A DNA stretch of 40,191 bases from positions 1 to 40,191 of the forward strand of contig NZ_RQVN01000017.1 in NCBI RefSeq assembly GCF_003992135.1, written 5' to 3'. This document shows positions 1-7,738 of the stretch, piece by piece (positions within the stretch are counted from its first letter, which is position 1; each line of letters starts with the position of its first letter). The translations under genes were made by a program, and so were the position numbers. This DNA comes from Veillonella sp. VA142 (lineage in GTDB: Bacteria > Bacillota > Negativicutes > Veillonellales > Veillonellaceae). The notes under the pieces were generated by a model. It worked only from the letters and a program-made list of their open reading frames with translations, ran no database searches and was not told the DNA's origin.

Positions 1-10
1 TATACCAATG

Positions 11-34
11 AAAAGGGTCCTTCGGGACCCTTTT
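11..34 (+). terminator. Rho-independent terminator of an upstream gene
   Basis: A 10-bp stem (AAAAGGGTCC / GGACCCTTTT) with a TTCG loop ends in a short T run. It must close a transcript entering from the left of the window. Confidence 0.8.
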
Positions 35-51
35 GCCTATTAAAAATATAA

Positions 52-97
52 AAAATAGAGGAAAGTTGATACTTTTTGATCAACTTTCCTCTATTTT
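52..97. terminator. Long perfect hairpin, probable bidirectional terminator
   Basis: Two 19-base arms (52-70 and 79-97) are perfectly complementary around an 8-base loop. They have A-rich and T-rich ends on both sides, so the structure could stop transcription in either direction. It separates the upstream gene from the autotransporter. The 98-257 stretch that follows shows no gene. Confidence 0.7.
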
Positions 98-257
98 ATT
101 TGTGGGCTATTTTGTTACAGCCCCAAGAACTTTTTATATGAGTAGCCCCCACATTTGACAAAGAGCCTTTTTTCTTTTTTGTTTGATGTGGGAAGTAACA
201 AAGGTTCTATAATAAATATTAATTGTATATTGTCATATAGTGCTAAAAATTAGTTAG

Positions 258-286
258 TTGATAAAAGTTTTCTATAGGTATATACT
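258..286 (+). promoter_or_regulatory. Sigma-A promoter of the autotransporter gene
   Basis: TTGATA (258-263) and TATACT (281-286) are separated by exactly 17 bases. A second TATACT lies at 289-294. The predicted start is about 40 bases before the ATG at 332. Confidence 0.65.
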
Positions 287-331
287 GTATACTATAGATT
301 ACATTGAGATAAAAATGTAGGAGAAGAGAAA

Positions 332-3300
332 ATGAGAGTGAAGAATAAAAAATTGTTACTATGTATCCTAGCTGCGTTACCACTAATCGCTAGGGGTGAA
401 GATTATACAGTCAATACAGTGACTCGAAATGATTGGAAAACGGTGGATACGATTTCCCTCGGCGAGACATTAGCTGCGAATGGGGGCACTATTACTGAAA
501 ATAGTGCTACAAACATTAAGTATGAGTATAAGTATGCTGATGGCACTATCTTAGGGACGAAAAGTAAGTATATAAAGGGTGGCAGTACAGTTAATGAAAT
601 TATCACAAATCGAAATATGACTGCTGCCAATGACATTCGAACAAAACCGACTACGGAAACGACAATGGCATCGGATGGGACGATTCATTTCATTCATGTA
701 GATGATGGAACTCCGATTGATTGGCAAGATGGCATTCATGTATATAATTCGAATGGAAAATTAGTAGATCGGTCTGAAACGATATTAAACTTGGATGCTA
801 ATACTAATTTTAATATCAGAACACATGCACAATATAACGGTAGATACTATCCAATTTATAATGTTGTAAAAGTGGTAGGAGAGGGAACAGGTAGTTATGT
901 TACAAAACCAGTATCTACAGTGAACTTTCTTAAAAAAGTAAATCTGGATTCTCGTATTCAAACAGTAAATCCTGGGAACTTAAAATTTTATGAAAAACGA
1001 GTAAACCTCTTTTTTAACCAAACCAATCAGGGTGGAGAAAGTCATGTACACTTTCATGATGATATAACGATGAATACAGAGTCTACCACCGATAATTTAG
1101 ATATTGCCGCTTTTCGGATTGAAAATAACGGAGAAAATCGATATCGTACAGTTTCCACAAGGGATAGTATCGATCCAGAACAAGGTGCATCTACCATTAC
1201 CTTCGATGGAAATGTAACAAGTACTATGTCTGGAAATACCAATACAGGTATGGAATTGGTATCAAACACGAACTATCATGGGGGCGTTCATGTAGAGGCA
1301 AATGAAGGTAAGAGTTTTACATCAACTATTGTAAATAAATCGACGGCTAATACCAATAATATGTTTCAGATCAATACAGATACTAAGAACCATGGACTTA
1401 GCGTGTTTACTTTCAAGGGGAATTCTGATTTCATAACCAATACATCTAGTGGTACTACTTGGGGTATGTATATGAATGCAGATTCAAATGGCGAAAACCG
1501 ATTGACTCTTGCAGGAGCAAATAATAATATTTCTACAACAGGGAAAGATTACGTATATGGTATAGAAGTATCCGCTAGTATCAATGATGAGAGTGGTAAG
1601 GAATACAGTAACATAGGTAAAGGGAAAAATCTTTTAGCATTAGATCATACAACGGTTACAACAGAGTCCATTTCTACTGGTAGGCCATGGGTATATGGCA
1701 TTAAGTCTAGTGCTATCGACGGGGAAAATACCTTGCGATTACATGATAGTCATGTTAGGACAGCGTCTAACTTTGCAGCTCGTAGTATAGATGTTAGAGA
1801 TGAAAATAAAGGTATAACGCATATCGATCTAACTGGTACGAAAATCGATACTAAAGGTAGTTATGCGTATGGCATTAATCTATTGAGTTCAGATACAGTT
1901 GGCTCAGGTGAAAGCTCCATTCATTGGTCAGGCGATAATCAAATTCATACAGAGGCGGTTGCCAATGGATACGGTATTCGCATTGAGAAAGATAAAGCTA
2001 ATACAGGCAATGGTACAACACTTTCATCTGATGCCGATTCTACATTGGCAATTAGAGTAGACACAGAGAAATCTGGTACTGGCATTTCACAAATACACCT
2101 CGATCCTAATAATAAAACGAATACTACCTTCAATGGTGATGTATCTATCACTATGCGCGGTAATGGACAATCTAAAGTAGCTGTGTTGGCAAAAACGGAC
2201 GGTGAAGGTACTAGTGACACGTCATCAAATACTATTACTTTCAACAAGAAATTAACTATTGATGAGAACCCAACAGATCCAGCTCTTGTATCGTCAGGGA
2301 CGAACACGACTATTACTGTTTCAGGAAAAGATACCACAACGATTTTAGGCAATGTTTTTACAGCTAACAAAGGCACTGTGAATCTAAACCTGTTAACAAA
2401 AGACTCCTATCTAATCGGTAAAGCAGATCATAATGACTCTGGTAATATCCATATGAAAGTTGATAACTCCAGTTATTGGGAAATGACTGATGATTCCAAG
2501 ATAAATACTCTCTCCTTATCCAATGCAGGGGAAGTAAGATTCGGCGATACAGAAGTTCCTTTAACATTGACGGTGGATAGTATCACAGGTTCTAATGGTA
2601 TACTACATATGGGTGGTAACGTAAGCTCCGGAAAAACTGACTTGTTACGAATTACACATAGTAGTGAAGGGGAACATGGTATTTATTTCCGCAATATGGC
2701 AGATTCAAAATCTACAGGCACAGAAGTGCTTAAACTTGTGGAGAGTTTAGGGAAAGAAGAAGACCATACAGCTGTATTTTCGTTGAGAAATGAATCGAAT
2801 AACGTGCCAGTTCCTACGGATGATACAAAACCTAACAATGTGAAAGCTGTCATTGAAAAAGGGGCGTACTTATATACATTAGGTAGAGCCACTGACTCTA
2901 AAATTGTTGCTATTAATGACACTAATAAAAATAACTGGTATTTATTCCCTATGGAAGAAGATGGAAAAGGTAAACTAACGCCTGGTGCAAAAGCAAGTAT
3001 GCAATACAACCATTTACTGTATAATATGCAACTTGGTACCATTGAAACCTTGGTACAACGCTTAGGGGAGATTCACCTTCATAAAGATATAGAACGATCT
3101 AATGATGTGTGGGCTAAGTATGTAAGTGGTAAGTATGAAGGACTCGAAGGTTCTGGGTACCATCAGCGATATTGGGGCATTAAAGGTGGTTATGATTGGG
3201 TGCACCCGAGAGAGAAATGGATCCATTATAGTGGATACATGCTTGGTATGATTCGCTCACATGCTAATATATACGCACAGCAAGGCCATGCACAGATGTC

Positions 3301-3910
3301 TGGCAGTGAAATAGGCTATTATTCTACTCGATTATACAAAGATAGCAATTTCTATGTAGATTTAGTGGGTAAACTTAGACGTTATAGCGGTCAGTTTGAG
3401 TTAGTGAATGATTCTAAAGAGACCGTTAAAGCTAGCAATATAAATGCTATGTCATACTTAGTATCAGCAGAACTGGGTAGACGTATCTATGTCAAAGAAG
3501 GGGAGCGTAAGGGGTTATTTATTGAACCAGAAGTTCAGCTTACCTACCAAAAAACAAATGGATATGGAGTGCAGGTATCTAATGGATTACATGCCCAAGT
3601 AGATCCTTTACGTAGTTTAATTGGTCGAATTGGTTTTAGGGCAGGTGTGGATCGTTTTAATAGAACTTCTTTTAACCCATATTTAAAACTAATGTATGAA
3701 AAAGAATTTTTAGATAGTGGCTATGTAATGTTTAATGAAAGTAGTCGCTTACATATATCTTATAAAGGTCATTGGATTACCTATGGTATTGGGCTATCCT
3801 ATATGAATAAGGCTAGAACAGAGCAAGCCTATATAGAATTACAAGCCTCTACTAGAGATAGAGTAAGACAACAATGGCAATTGAATTTAGGATTGCGGCA
3901 TACATTCTAG
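332..3910 (+). CDS. Large autotransporter (type Va) surface protein
   Basis: This is a 1192-residue protein preceded by AGGAGAAGAG. The N-terminus has basic residues, a hydrophobic run (LLLCILAALPLIA) and a likely signal-peptide cut near residue 22. A long Asn/Thr/Ser/Asp-rich passenger (about 25-900) has the repetitive pattern expected of a beta-helix, with recurring 'YGI' and 'FNGDV'-like segments. The last ~280 residues alternate aromatic and polar strands and end in ...GLRHTF, matching an autotransporter beta-barrel with the terminal Phe needed for outer-membrane assembly. The family passes its passenger through the outer membrane for adhesion or aggregation; the ligand here is unknown. 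It is a host gene just outside the prophage and is the main evidence for a diderm Negativicute host. Confidence 0.85.
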   Translation: MRVKNKKLLLCILAALPLIARGEDYTVNTVTRNDWKTVDTISLGETLAANGGTITENSATNIKYEYKYADGTILGTKSKYIKGGSTVNEIITNRNMTAANDIRTKPTTETTMASDGTIHFIHVDDGTPIDWQDGIHVYNSNGKLVDRSETILNLDANTNFNIRTHAQYNGRYYPIYNVVKVVGEGTGSYVTKPVSTVNFLKKVNLDSRIQTVNPGNLKFYEKRVNLFFNQTNQGGESHVHFHDDITMNTESTTDNLDIAAFRIENNGENRYRTVSTRDSIDPEQGASTITFDGNVTSTMSGNTNTGMELVSNTNYHGGVHVEANEGKSFTSTIVNKSTANTNNMFQINTDTKNHGLSVFTFKGNSDFITNTSSGTTWGMYMNADSNGENRLTLAGANNNISTTGKDYVYGIEVSASINDESGKEYSNIGKGKNLLALDHTTVTTESISTGRPWVYGIKSSAIDGENTLRLHDSHVRTASNFAARSIDVRDENKGITHIDLTGTKIDTKGSYAYGINLLSSDTVGSGESSIHWSGDNQIHTEAVANGYGIRIEKDKANTGNGTTLSSDADSTLAIRVDTEKSGTGISQIHLDPNNKTNTTFNGDVSITMRGNGQSKVAVLAKTDGEGTSDTSSNTITFNKKLTIDENPTDPALVSSGTNTTITVSGKDTTTILGNVFTANKGTVNLNLLTKDSYLIGKADHNDSGNIHMKVDNSSYWEMTDDSKINTLSLSNAGEVRFGDTEVPLTLTVDSITGSNGILHMGGNVSSGKTDLLRITHSSEGEHGIYFRNMADSKSTGTEVLKLVESLGKEEDHTAVFSLRNESNNVPVPTDDTKPNNVKAVIEKGAYLYTLGRATDSKIVAINDTNKNNWYLFPMEEDGKGKLTPGAKASMQYNHLLYNMQLGTIETLVQRLGEIHLHKDIERSNDVWAKYVSGKYEGLEGSGYHQRYWGIKGGYDWVHPREKWIHYSGYMLGMIRSHANIYAQQGHAQMSGSEIGYYSTRLYKDSNFYVDLVGKLRRYSGQFELVNDSKETVKASNINAMSYLVSAELGRRIYVKEGERKGLFIEPEVQLTYQKTNGYGVQVSNGLHAQVDPLRSLIGRIGFRAGVDRFNRTSFNPYLKLMYEKEFLDSGYVMFNESSRLHISYKGHWITYGIGLSYMNKARTEQAYIELQASTRDRVRQQWQLNLGLRHTF

Positions 3911-3913
3911 TTT

Positions 3914-3937
3914 GAATGGGCAAAAAATGGGCAAAAT
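3914..3937. repeat. GGGCAA direct repeats, left set (possible integrase arm sites)
   Basis: Two copies of ATGGGCAAAA in tandem directly follow the autotransporter stop. A similar pair lies at 4132-4155 on the other side of the putative att core. Short direct repeats flanking a core are typical of integrase arm-type sites. Finding them on the host side as well is unexpected and might record a neighbouring element. Confidence 0.4.
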
Positions 3938-3991
3938 TACTTAAACTATACGAACACTTACGAACATTAAAAATAGTATAGAACACTAAAA

Positions 3992-4046
3992 AACCGCTTA
4001 TTCATCGTATTCGTGAACACTTACGAACACTTATGAATAAGCGGTT
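3992..4046 (-). terminator. Hairpin terminator, probably that of ssrA left at attL
   Basis: AACCGCTTATTCAT (3992-4005) is perfectly complementary to 4033-4046. Read on the minus strand the stem is followed by a run of six T. It lies just downstream, on the minus strand, of a CGTCTCCACCA tmRNA-like 3' end, so it fits the native ssrA terminator separated from the gene body by the prophage. Confidence 0.65.
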
Positions 4047-4062
4047 ATTTTATATTGTATTG

Positions 4063-4080
4063 TGGTGGAGACGAGGGGAT
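4063..4080 (-). other. ssrA (3' fragment): Putative attL core: 3' end of a tmRNA (ssrA) gene
   Basis: The minus strand reads ATCCCCTCGTCTCCACCA, which is a T-arm/acceptor 3' strand ending in CCA. CGTCTCC pairs with the usual tmRNA 5' end GGGGACG through a G-U at the third pair, the alanine identity element, so I prefer ssrA to an ordinary tRNA. The T-stem upstream on this strand does not fold, as expected for a fragment left by integration. The intact gene should lie beyond the right end of the prophage, outside this window. Confidence 0.5.
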
Positions 4081-4131
4081 TACACCCGATTAAGCCTTAT
4101 ATATCAAAGGTTTATAGATTGAGCATATTAT

Positions 4132-4155
4132 AAATGGGCAAGAAAAGGGCAAGGG
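4132..4155. repeat. GGGCAA direct repeats, right set (possible integrase arm sites)
   Basis: Two copies of GGGCAAG/GGGCAAGG lie between the att core and the integrase gene, mirroring the pair at 3914-3937. The second copy can also pair with TTGCC at 4161-4166, giving a weak terminator-like stem after the integrase. Confidence 0.4.
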
Positions 4156-4215
4156 TATTTTTTGCCTTTTTTTAGCATAATGCGTTCCAGTGGACAGTCC
4201 ATTGTAGATACACAC

Positions 4216-5373
4216 CTACTTAACTAATTTCTTTGCCACCAATTCCATAGCATTCACAGCCTCTTTATTCATAGCATTGGTCACATGGGTATACACACTT
4301 AGGGTTGTAGTAGGGTCATTATGGCCAACACGTGCCATAGCTGCTTTGAGGGGAACATTGGCAGAGGCTAATAAGCTAATATGCGTATGTCGGAAGATGT
4401 GTGTACTTAAATGCTTATGATAGTGTAACTTCTTCAAAACCTTATTTACAAAATGATGGTCAAAGGGGTAGCCACCTTCCGTAGTAAAAATGTAATCATT
4501 ATGTTTCTCCTGGTGCTTCCATAATTGGCGAACCTTATTGGACAACATGAAAGATTCTAAAATGGATTCTGAACGAGAATCCAAATCCACATAGCGAATG
4601 GAATAGACATTCTTAGGGGTCGTGCGAGAATATTCAGAGGTAGTGCCATGGTCAACACAAAGAGTGCCATTGACATGGATGCGGTGAGTTTCCTTATCGT
4701 AGTCACAATCTCTTAGGGCGACCATTTCACCGAATCGCAAGCCAGTCAGAGATTGGAACTCACATAATTTTGCTACTACAGGATTAGCTGTTTCCAAAAG
4801 GGAAATAACTTCTTTCAATTCTTCTGGTTCCAGGAACTTATCCTTAGCACGATCAATGTCATTTATAGAAATCGGTTTCCGTTTTAATTCTACACGTTCA
4901 ATAATGCTAATGTCCTTGATGGTACCTAATCGGAAGTTATACCGTAGAGCAGAGCGAAATAGATTCAGTAATTGTTTCGTTGTGCTATACGCATGCATTT
5001 CATAATAGACATTCAATGCATGTTGCACCATAGAGGGCGTAATATTTTGGTACAGTGTATCACCAGGAATAGAAGCCAATAACCCAGCACGTGCATGGTG
5101 TAAATTTCTACGAGTAGAAACTTTTACGAAATTGCTATGGTATTCGATGTAACTATCTAATAAATCCATGAAAGTAACGGAACTAGAATAGCCAGACATA
5201 ATTTCATCAATACGTTCTTGCAAATGCATGAGGGCTTGTTTCTGTGTTAGACGTGACTTATTGCCATAGACGACGGAGACCTTTTTCTTTTTACCAGACA
5301 AAGGGCAAGTATACCGTTCAATATAGGCGTAGGTAATGTCGCCATTTTTACCCTTACGTTCTTCAATCCACAT
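4216..5373 (-). CDS. int: Phage integrase, tyrosine recombinase
   Basis: A 385-residue site-specific recombinase that integrates and excises the prophage at the adjacent att site. Residues 1-60 form an arm-binding AP2-like domain, about 65-160 a SAM-like core-binding domain, and 185-380 the catalytic domain. The catalytic set is complete: Arg213 in TGLRFGE, His325 and Arg328 in HIFRH, His351 in GHND, and nucleophile Tyr361 in SVYTHV. I start at 5373 (MWIEER) because AAAGGA sits 9 bases upstream; an ATG at 5391 in the same frame has no Shine-Dalgarno. It is the last gene of the minus-strand operon and directly abuts attL, the normal layout for a temperate phage. Confidence 0.93.
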   Translation of the reverse strand: MWIEERKGKNGDITYAYIERYTCPLSGKKKKVSVVYGNKSRLTQKQALMHLQERIDEIMSGYSSSVTFMDLLDSYIEYHSNFVKVSTRRNLHHARAGLLASIPGDTLYQNITPSMVQHALNVYYEMHAYSTTKQLLNLFRSALRYNFRLGTIKDISIIERVELKRKPISINDIDRAKDKFLEPEELKEVISLLETANPVVAKLCEFQSLTGLRFGEMVALRDCDYDKETHRIHVNGTLCVDHGTTSEYSRTTPKNVYSIRYVDLDSRSESILESFMLSNKVRQLWKHQEKHNDYIFTTEGGYPFDHHFVNKVLKKLHYHKHLSTHIFRHTHISLLASANVPLKAAMARVGHNDPTTTLSVYTHVTNAMNKEAVNAMELVAKKLVK

Positions 5374-5508
5374 ACAAGCACATCCTTTCATAAAAAAATA
5401 ACCCCCTCTAATACTAGAGAAGGTTATTTTCCATACAGGTCCCCTGAGGGAATATCTGCACGTATCCTAACACTAGTATACAGAGGATATACAAATATAG
5501 CAATACAT

Positions 5509-5718
5509 TTATAAATGTTGAGGCGGTTCGCCGTATAAACGAATCATACCTGACTTTGTTACCAGCCAAATACGTTTAGATTGGCGTGCCTCTACTCCGA
5601 TATGAAAGCGTGCAGGCTTACCGTTGCGACTAATACAGGCTTGGCGAAGTGAATCCGTAGTTTTCCCCCACGCCTCGGCTGCTTCTTCTAGTGTTAATAC
5701 TTCATCTAAAGCGTTCAT
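5509..5718 (-). CDS. Small HTH DNA-binding protein, HTH_59-like, excisionase candidate
   Basis: A 69-residue protein. 'LTLEEAAEAWGKTTDSLRQAC' is a helix-turn-helix of the type that begins many AlpA/Xis-like proteins, followed by a basic wing and the ending 'IWLVTKSGMIRLYGEP'. This pattern resembles the short phage HTH_59 family. The ATG at 5718 overlaps the stop of the upstream membrane peptide (TAATG), so the two are translationally coupled. It is a paralogue of the protein at 6240-6443. Being the closest of the two to int, it is the better excisionase candidate, but that role is inferred. Confidence 0.75.
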   Translation of the reverse strand: MNALDEVLTLEEAAEAWGKTTDSLRQACISRNGKPARFHIGVEARQSKRIWLVTKSGMIRLYGEPPQHL

Positions 5719-5849
5719 TATTTTTTCATCCTTCCCATGATAAAACCCCAAGTAGCATAGAACAAAGCAACTTCAATCATATGCTTGTTCCAGTCAAAAA
5801 TAGCAGTCATAGCAATTGCCAGTACGATCATTGGTAAATATTGTTTCAT
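5718..5849 (-). CDS. Small membrane protein, 43 aa
   Basis: MKQYLPMIVLAIAMTAIFDW begins a 43-residue peptide with one or two hydrophobic segments and a basic end (GRMKK). It has an excellent Shine-Dalgarno (AAAGGAG, 7 bases before ATG). Its stop codon overlaps the start of the downstream HTH gene, so it is a real operon member. No function recognised. Confidence 0.7.
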   Translation of the reverse strand: MKQYLPMIVLAIAMTAIFDWNKHMIEVALFYATWGFIMGRMKK

Positions 5850-5878
5850 TGTATCTCTCCTTTGTGGTATAATACATA

Positions 5879-5908
5879 CAGGTTGGGAGGCTTTCGCCTC
5901 CGCCTGTA
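5879..5908 (-). other. Intercistronic stem-loop in the int operon
   Basis: ACAGG...CCTGT encloses a GC-rich GGAGGC / GCCTCC stem with a GAAA-type loop. No T run follows, so it may be an RNA stability or processing element, or a weak attenuator, ahead of the 43-residue peptide gene. Confidence 0.5.
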
Positions 5909-5917
5909 CATAAGTCC

Positions 5918-5992
5918 CTATTTTTTAGATTTCTTGGTCGATTTCTTCTTAGGGGCTTTTTTCTTTTTGCTATCGTAGTGTAAGTAAATCAT
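5918..5992 (-). CDS. Possible 24-aa lysine-rich peptide
   Basis: The frame encodes MIYLHYDSKKKKAPKKKSTK followed by KSKK. The start follows the upstream gene's stop almost at once, which would allow re-initiation. There is no clear Shine-Dalgarno of its own, and a frame this short could be chance. The extreme Lys content would suit nucleic-acid binding. Confidence 0.3.
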   Translation of the reverse strand: MIYLHYDSKKKKAPKKKSTKKSKK

Positions 5993-5994
5993 TA

Positions 5995-6180
5995 CTAGCA
6001 GTCCAATTGAGTTAAATTTTTAATCTTCCTTGACTGCCCGATCAAGGATGGAGTTCTTTTTCTTTTCCCCCATGCCTGTACATCCTTTGAAATGGCATAA
6101 GAACGCAACTTCACTTCGGCTTGCTGTGTATTTACTTCTTGCATAGTGCATTCAAACTGCGAAAATAATTTTTGACTCAT
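5995..6180 (-). CDS. Small phage protein of unknown function, 61 aa
   Basis: Starts at MSQKLFSQFECTMQEV behind AAAGGAG (minus strand). An in-frame upstream ATG at 6222 lacks a ribosome site. The protein is basic in its second half (WGKRKRTPS, QSRKIKN) with no recognisable domain. It lies in the operon between the two HTH paralogues. Confidence 0.6.
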   Translation of the reverse strand: MSQKLFSQFECTMQEVNTQQAEVKLRSYAISKDVQAWGKRKRTPSLIGQSRKIKNLTQLDC

Positions 6181-6239
6181 AAATAGAACTCCTTTCCTTG
6201 TGTGTACTGTTCCCCATTCCATTGGAGTGGGGGATTTTT

Positions 6240-6443
6240 TTATTGTTGTGGCGCTTCTCCGTATAAACGAACCATGGCTTCACGGGTAACAAGCCACGTT
6301 TTACCAGACTGGCGACATTCTTCTTGGGTGAAAGCCAAATCCCCTTTTACCCTGCCGATACATTTTTGTTTTAAAGTATCAACGGAAACATGCCAAAGCT
6401 CAGCGGCTTCTTTTAATGTTAAGACCTCATGTAGTACATTCAT
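6240..6443 (-). CDS. Small HTH DNA-binding protein, second HTH_59-like paralogue
   Basis: 67 residues: 'MNVLHEVLTLKEAAELWHVS' is the HTH, followed by a linker with CRQSGKTW and the ending 'LVTREAMVRLYGEAP'. It aligns along its whole length with the protein at 5509-5718 (both M-N-x-L-x-E-V-L-T-L-x-E-A-A-E and R-L-Y-G-E-x-P-Q). Ribosome site AGGAGAAATACA. Two related HTH proteins in one int operon suggest one excisionase and one operon regulator, but the division of labour cannot be read from sequence. Confidence 0.75.
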   Translation of the reverse strand: MNVLHEVLTLKEAAELWHVSVDTLKQKCIGRVKGDLAFTQEECRQSGKTWLVTREAMVRLYGEAPQQ

Positions 6444-6467
6444 TGTATTTCTCCTATGTGAATCATA

Positions 6468-6626
6468 TTATTTAATAAATAAAGATACCGTAGCGATACC
6501 CCAAATGACGGCAATACACGCCAGTACAATGGTGAAAAAAGTATCCGTTGTATGTAAGTATAAATAGATAATAGGAAGCAAGGAGAGCCATTGATAGAAA
6601 AGTTTCTTTTTCATTGATTTTTTCAT
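6468..6626 (-). CDS. Small membrane protein, 52 aa
   Basis: Encodes MKKSMKKKLFYQWLSLLPII followed by a second hydrophobic segment (FTIVLACIAVIWGIATVSLF). The basic N-terminus and two segments suggest a helical hairpin in the inner membrane. AAAGGA is close to this ATG; the ATG at 6614 is better spaced and would give 48 residues. It sits 24 bases before the second HTH gene, echoing the membrane-peptide/HTH order at 5509-5849. Confidence 0.6.
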   Translation of the reverse strand: MKKSMKKKLFYQWLSLLPIIYLYLHTTDTFFTIVLACIAVIWGIATVSLFIK

Positions 6627-6648
6627 TCCTTTCATGTATAGTAAAAGT

Positions 6649-6670
6649 GGGGAAGGGAGTTCCCTCCCCC
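6649..6670 (-). terminator. GC-rich stem-loop, attenuator candidate
   Basis: GGGG-AA-GGGA pairs with TCCCTCCCC, and on the minus strand ACTTTTAC follows. The T tract is poor, so it would reduce rather than end transcription between the 41-residue peptide gene and the rest of the int operon. Confidence 0.4.
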
Positions 6671-6678
6671 TTTAGGAT

Positions 6679-6804
6679 TTAGCCCTTATTGTGTTTTCGT
6701 CGACGCTTGAGGGCTTTTTTGATTCTCTTTTCTAAGAGTAGTGCTGATGGTATTGCTGCTGAGATTGCGACAATCCAATCAGTGATTGATGATTCGTTAA
6801 ACAT
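6679..6804 (-). CDS. Small single-span membrane peptide with basic tail, 41 aa
   Basis: A short polar start (MFNESSITDW), one hydrophobic segment (IVAISAAIPSALLL) and a strongly basic tail (KRIKKALKRRRKHNKG). It has the best Shine-Dalgarno in this operon (AGAGGAGGTGAAACA-ATG) and is the first gene after a consensus promoter. The shape recalls small type I toxins and holin-like peptides, but no antisense promoter is obvious, so I leave the function open. Confidence 0.7.
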   Translation of the reverse strand: MFNESSITDWIVAISAAIPSALLLEKRIKKALKRRRKHNKG

Positions 6805-6829
6805 TGTTTCACCTCCTCTCTATACTTAT

Positions 6830-6858
6830 ATTATACATTAATTAGTGTATAAAGTCAA
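6830..6858 (-). promoter_or_regulatory. Promoter of the int operon with embedded 20-bp palindromic operator
   Basis: On the minus strand TTGACT (6853-6858) and TATAAT (6830-6835) have exactly 17 bases between them. The near-perfect palindrome TATACATTAATTAGTGTATA (6832-6851, one mismatched pair) fills the spacer and overlaps the -10. A regulator bound there would block the promoter; either HTH paralogue of this operon is a candidate. Confidence 0.7.
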
Positions 6859-6899
6859 TAGAAAAGAAGCGAAAAATAAGTTAATACGACTAAATTTTC

Positions 6900-6929
6900 T
6901 TGACGATTAAGAGGGTGGTAATGTATTAT
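6900..6929 (+). promoter_or_regulatory. Promoter of the DUF1828-like gene
   Basis: TTGACG (6900-6905), an 18-base spacer and TATTAT (6924-6929), about 40 bases before the ATG at 6977. It diverges from the int-operon promoter. Confidence 0.5.
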
Positions 6930-6976
6930 TTTCTTATAGATTGTTAGTGATGTTATTTAGGAAAAGGGGTGGTGAA

Positions 6977-7738
6977 ATGAATGCTATAAAATCCTACATA
7001 TCGTGGTTGAAAGATAACTTAACTGAGGTAAAAGTAGCACCTGGAATTATTGAGGTTACCACACCTTTCTTAGATAGGCATAACGACTATACGCAGATTT
7101 ACATAGAAGAAAAAGAAGATGGAGAATATAGACTAACAGACGATGCCTATATCATTTCAGATTTACGCATGTGTGGTATAGATCCATACTCAAAGAAGCG
7201 AAAAAAATTAATATTAGACGCTGCTAGAAAGCGTGGGGTACAAGTAGACTTAGACACGGATGAGTTGTGGCTGACTGCTATGAAAGAAGATTTAGGAGAA
7301 GCTCAACACTATTTATTACAAACCATGTTAGATGTTAACGATTTGTTCTGCTTGTCACCACAGCAGATTAAAAGTATATTTTTAGAAGATGTGCAATTAT
7401 TTTTCGATACAAATGAGTTATATTATTCTAAAAATATAAATATTCGTGGGAGATCTGGATACATGCAAAGTTTTGATTTTACAATGCAACGAAACAGTAA
7501 ACATCCAGAGCGTTTTATCAAGGTAATGAATAGGGCGAGTCGAAGTAATGCAGAGCGACTTATATTTTCATGGGAAGATATAAAAACTGAGCGTGAAGAT
7601 GGTAGTCAATTATTAATTGTGATGAATGATGAAGAATCGAAAAAACAAACACAGCAAATTGGCAAAATATTCAGAGAGTATAATATCACACCTGTATATT
7701 GGTCAAAACGTGGTGATAGTATTCCATTATTTAGTTAA
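6977..7738 (+). CDS. DUF1828/DUF1829-like protein
   Basis: A 253-residue soluble protein started at MNAIKSY behind AAAAGGGGTGGTGAA. The N-terminal ~100 residues contain 'TPFLDRHNDYTQIYIEE...YRLTDDAYIISDL', the pattern I associate with DUF1828, where an acidic strand is followed by a D-D/G-x-x-I motif. The second half (from 'YSKNINIRGRSGYMQSFDF') fits the DUF1829 partner domain. The biochemical function of the family is not established. The gene lies in the lysogeny region with its own promoter and converges with a DUF6978-like gene, overlapping it by 8 bases. Such paired accessory genes between int and repressor are often defence or lysogenic-conversion modules, which is inference here. Confidence 0.65.
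   Translation: MNAIKSYISWLKDNLTEVKVAPGIIEVTTPFLDRHNDYTQIYIEEKEDGEYRLTDDAYIISDLRMCGIDPYSKKRKKLILDAARKRGVQVDLDTDELWLTAMKEDLGEAQHYLLQTMLDVNDLFCLSPQQIKSIFLEDVQLFFDTNELYYSKNINIRGRSGYMQSFDFTMQRNSKHPERFIKVMNRASRSNAERLIFSWEDIKTEREDGSQLLIVMNDEESKKQTQQIGKIFREYNITPVYWSKRGDSIPLFS

Noticed and set aside
2364-2567. Long open frames on the other strand of the autotransporter and of the structural genes
   Set aside because: They follow the codon pattern of the sense gene, lack ribosome sites and resemble nothing known.
3945-4034. Repeated CGAACACTTACGAAC as a CRISPR-like array
   Set aside because: Only two imperfect copies, partly inside the terminator loop, with no regular spacers and no cas genes.
4216-5373. 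The integrase as the enzyme that flips the fibre tips
   Set aside because: It has an arm-binding domain and sits at attL. The second recombinase adjoins the cassettes and ends in a crossover site, so it is the better candidate.
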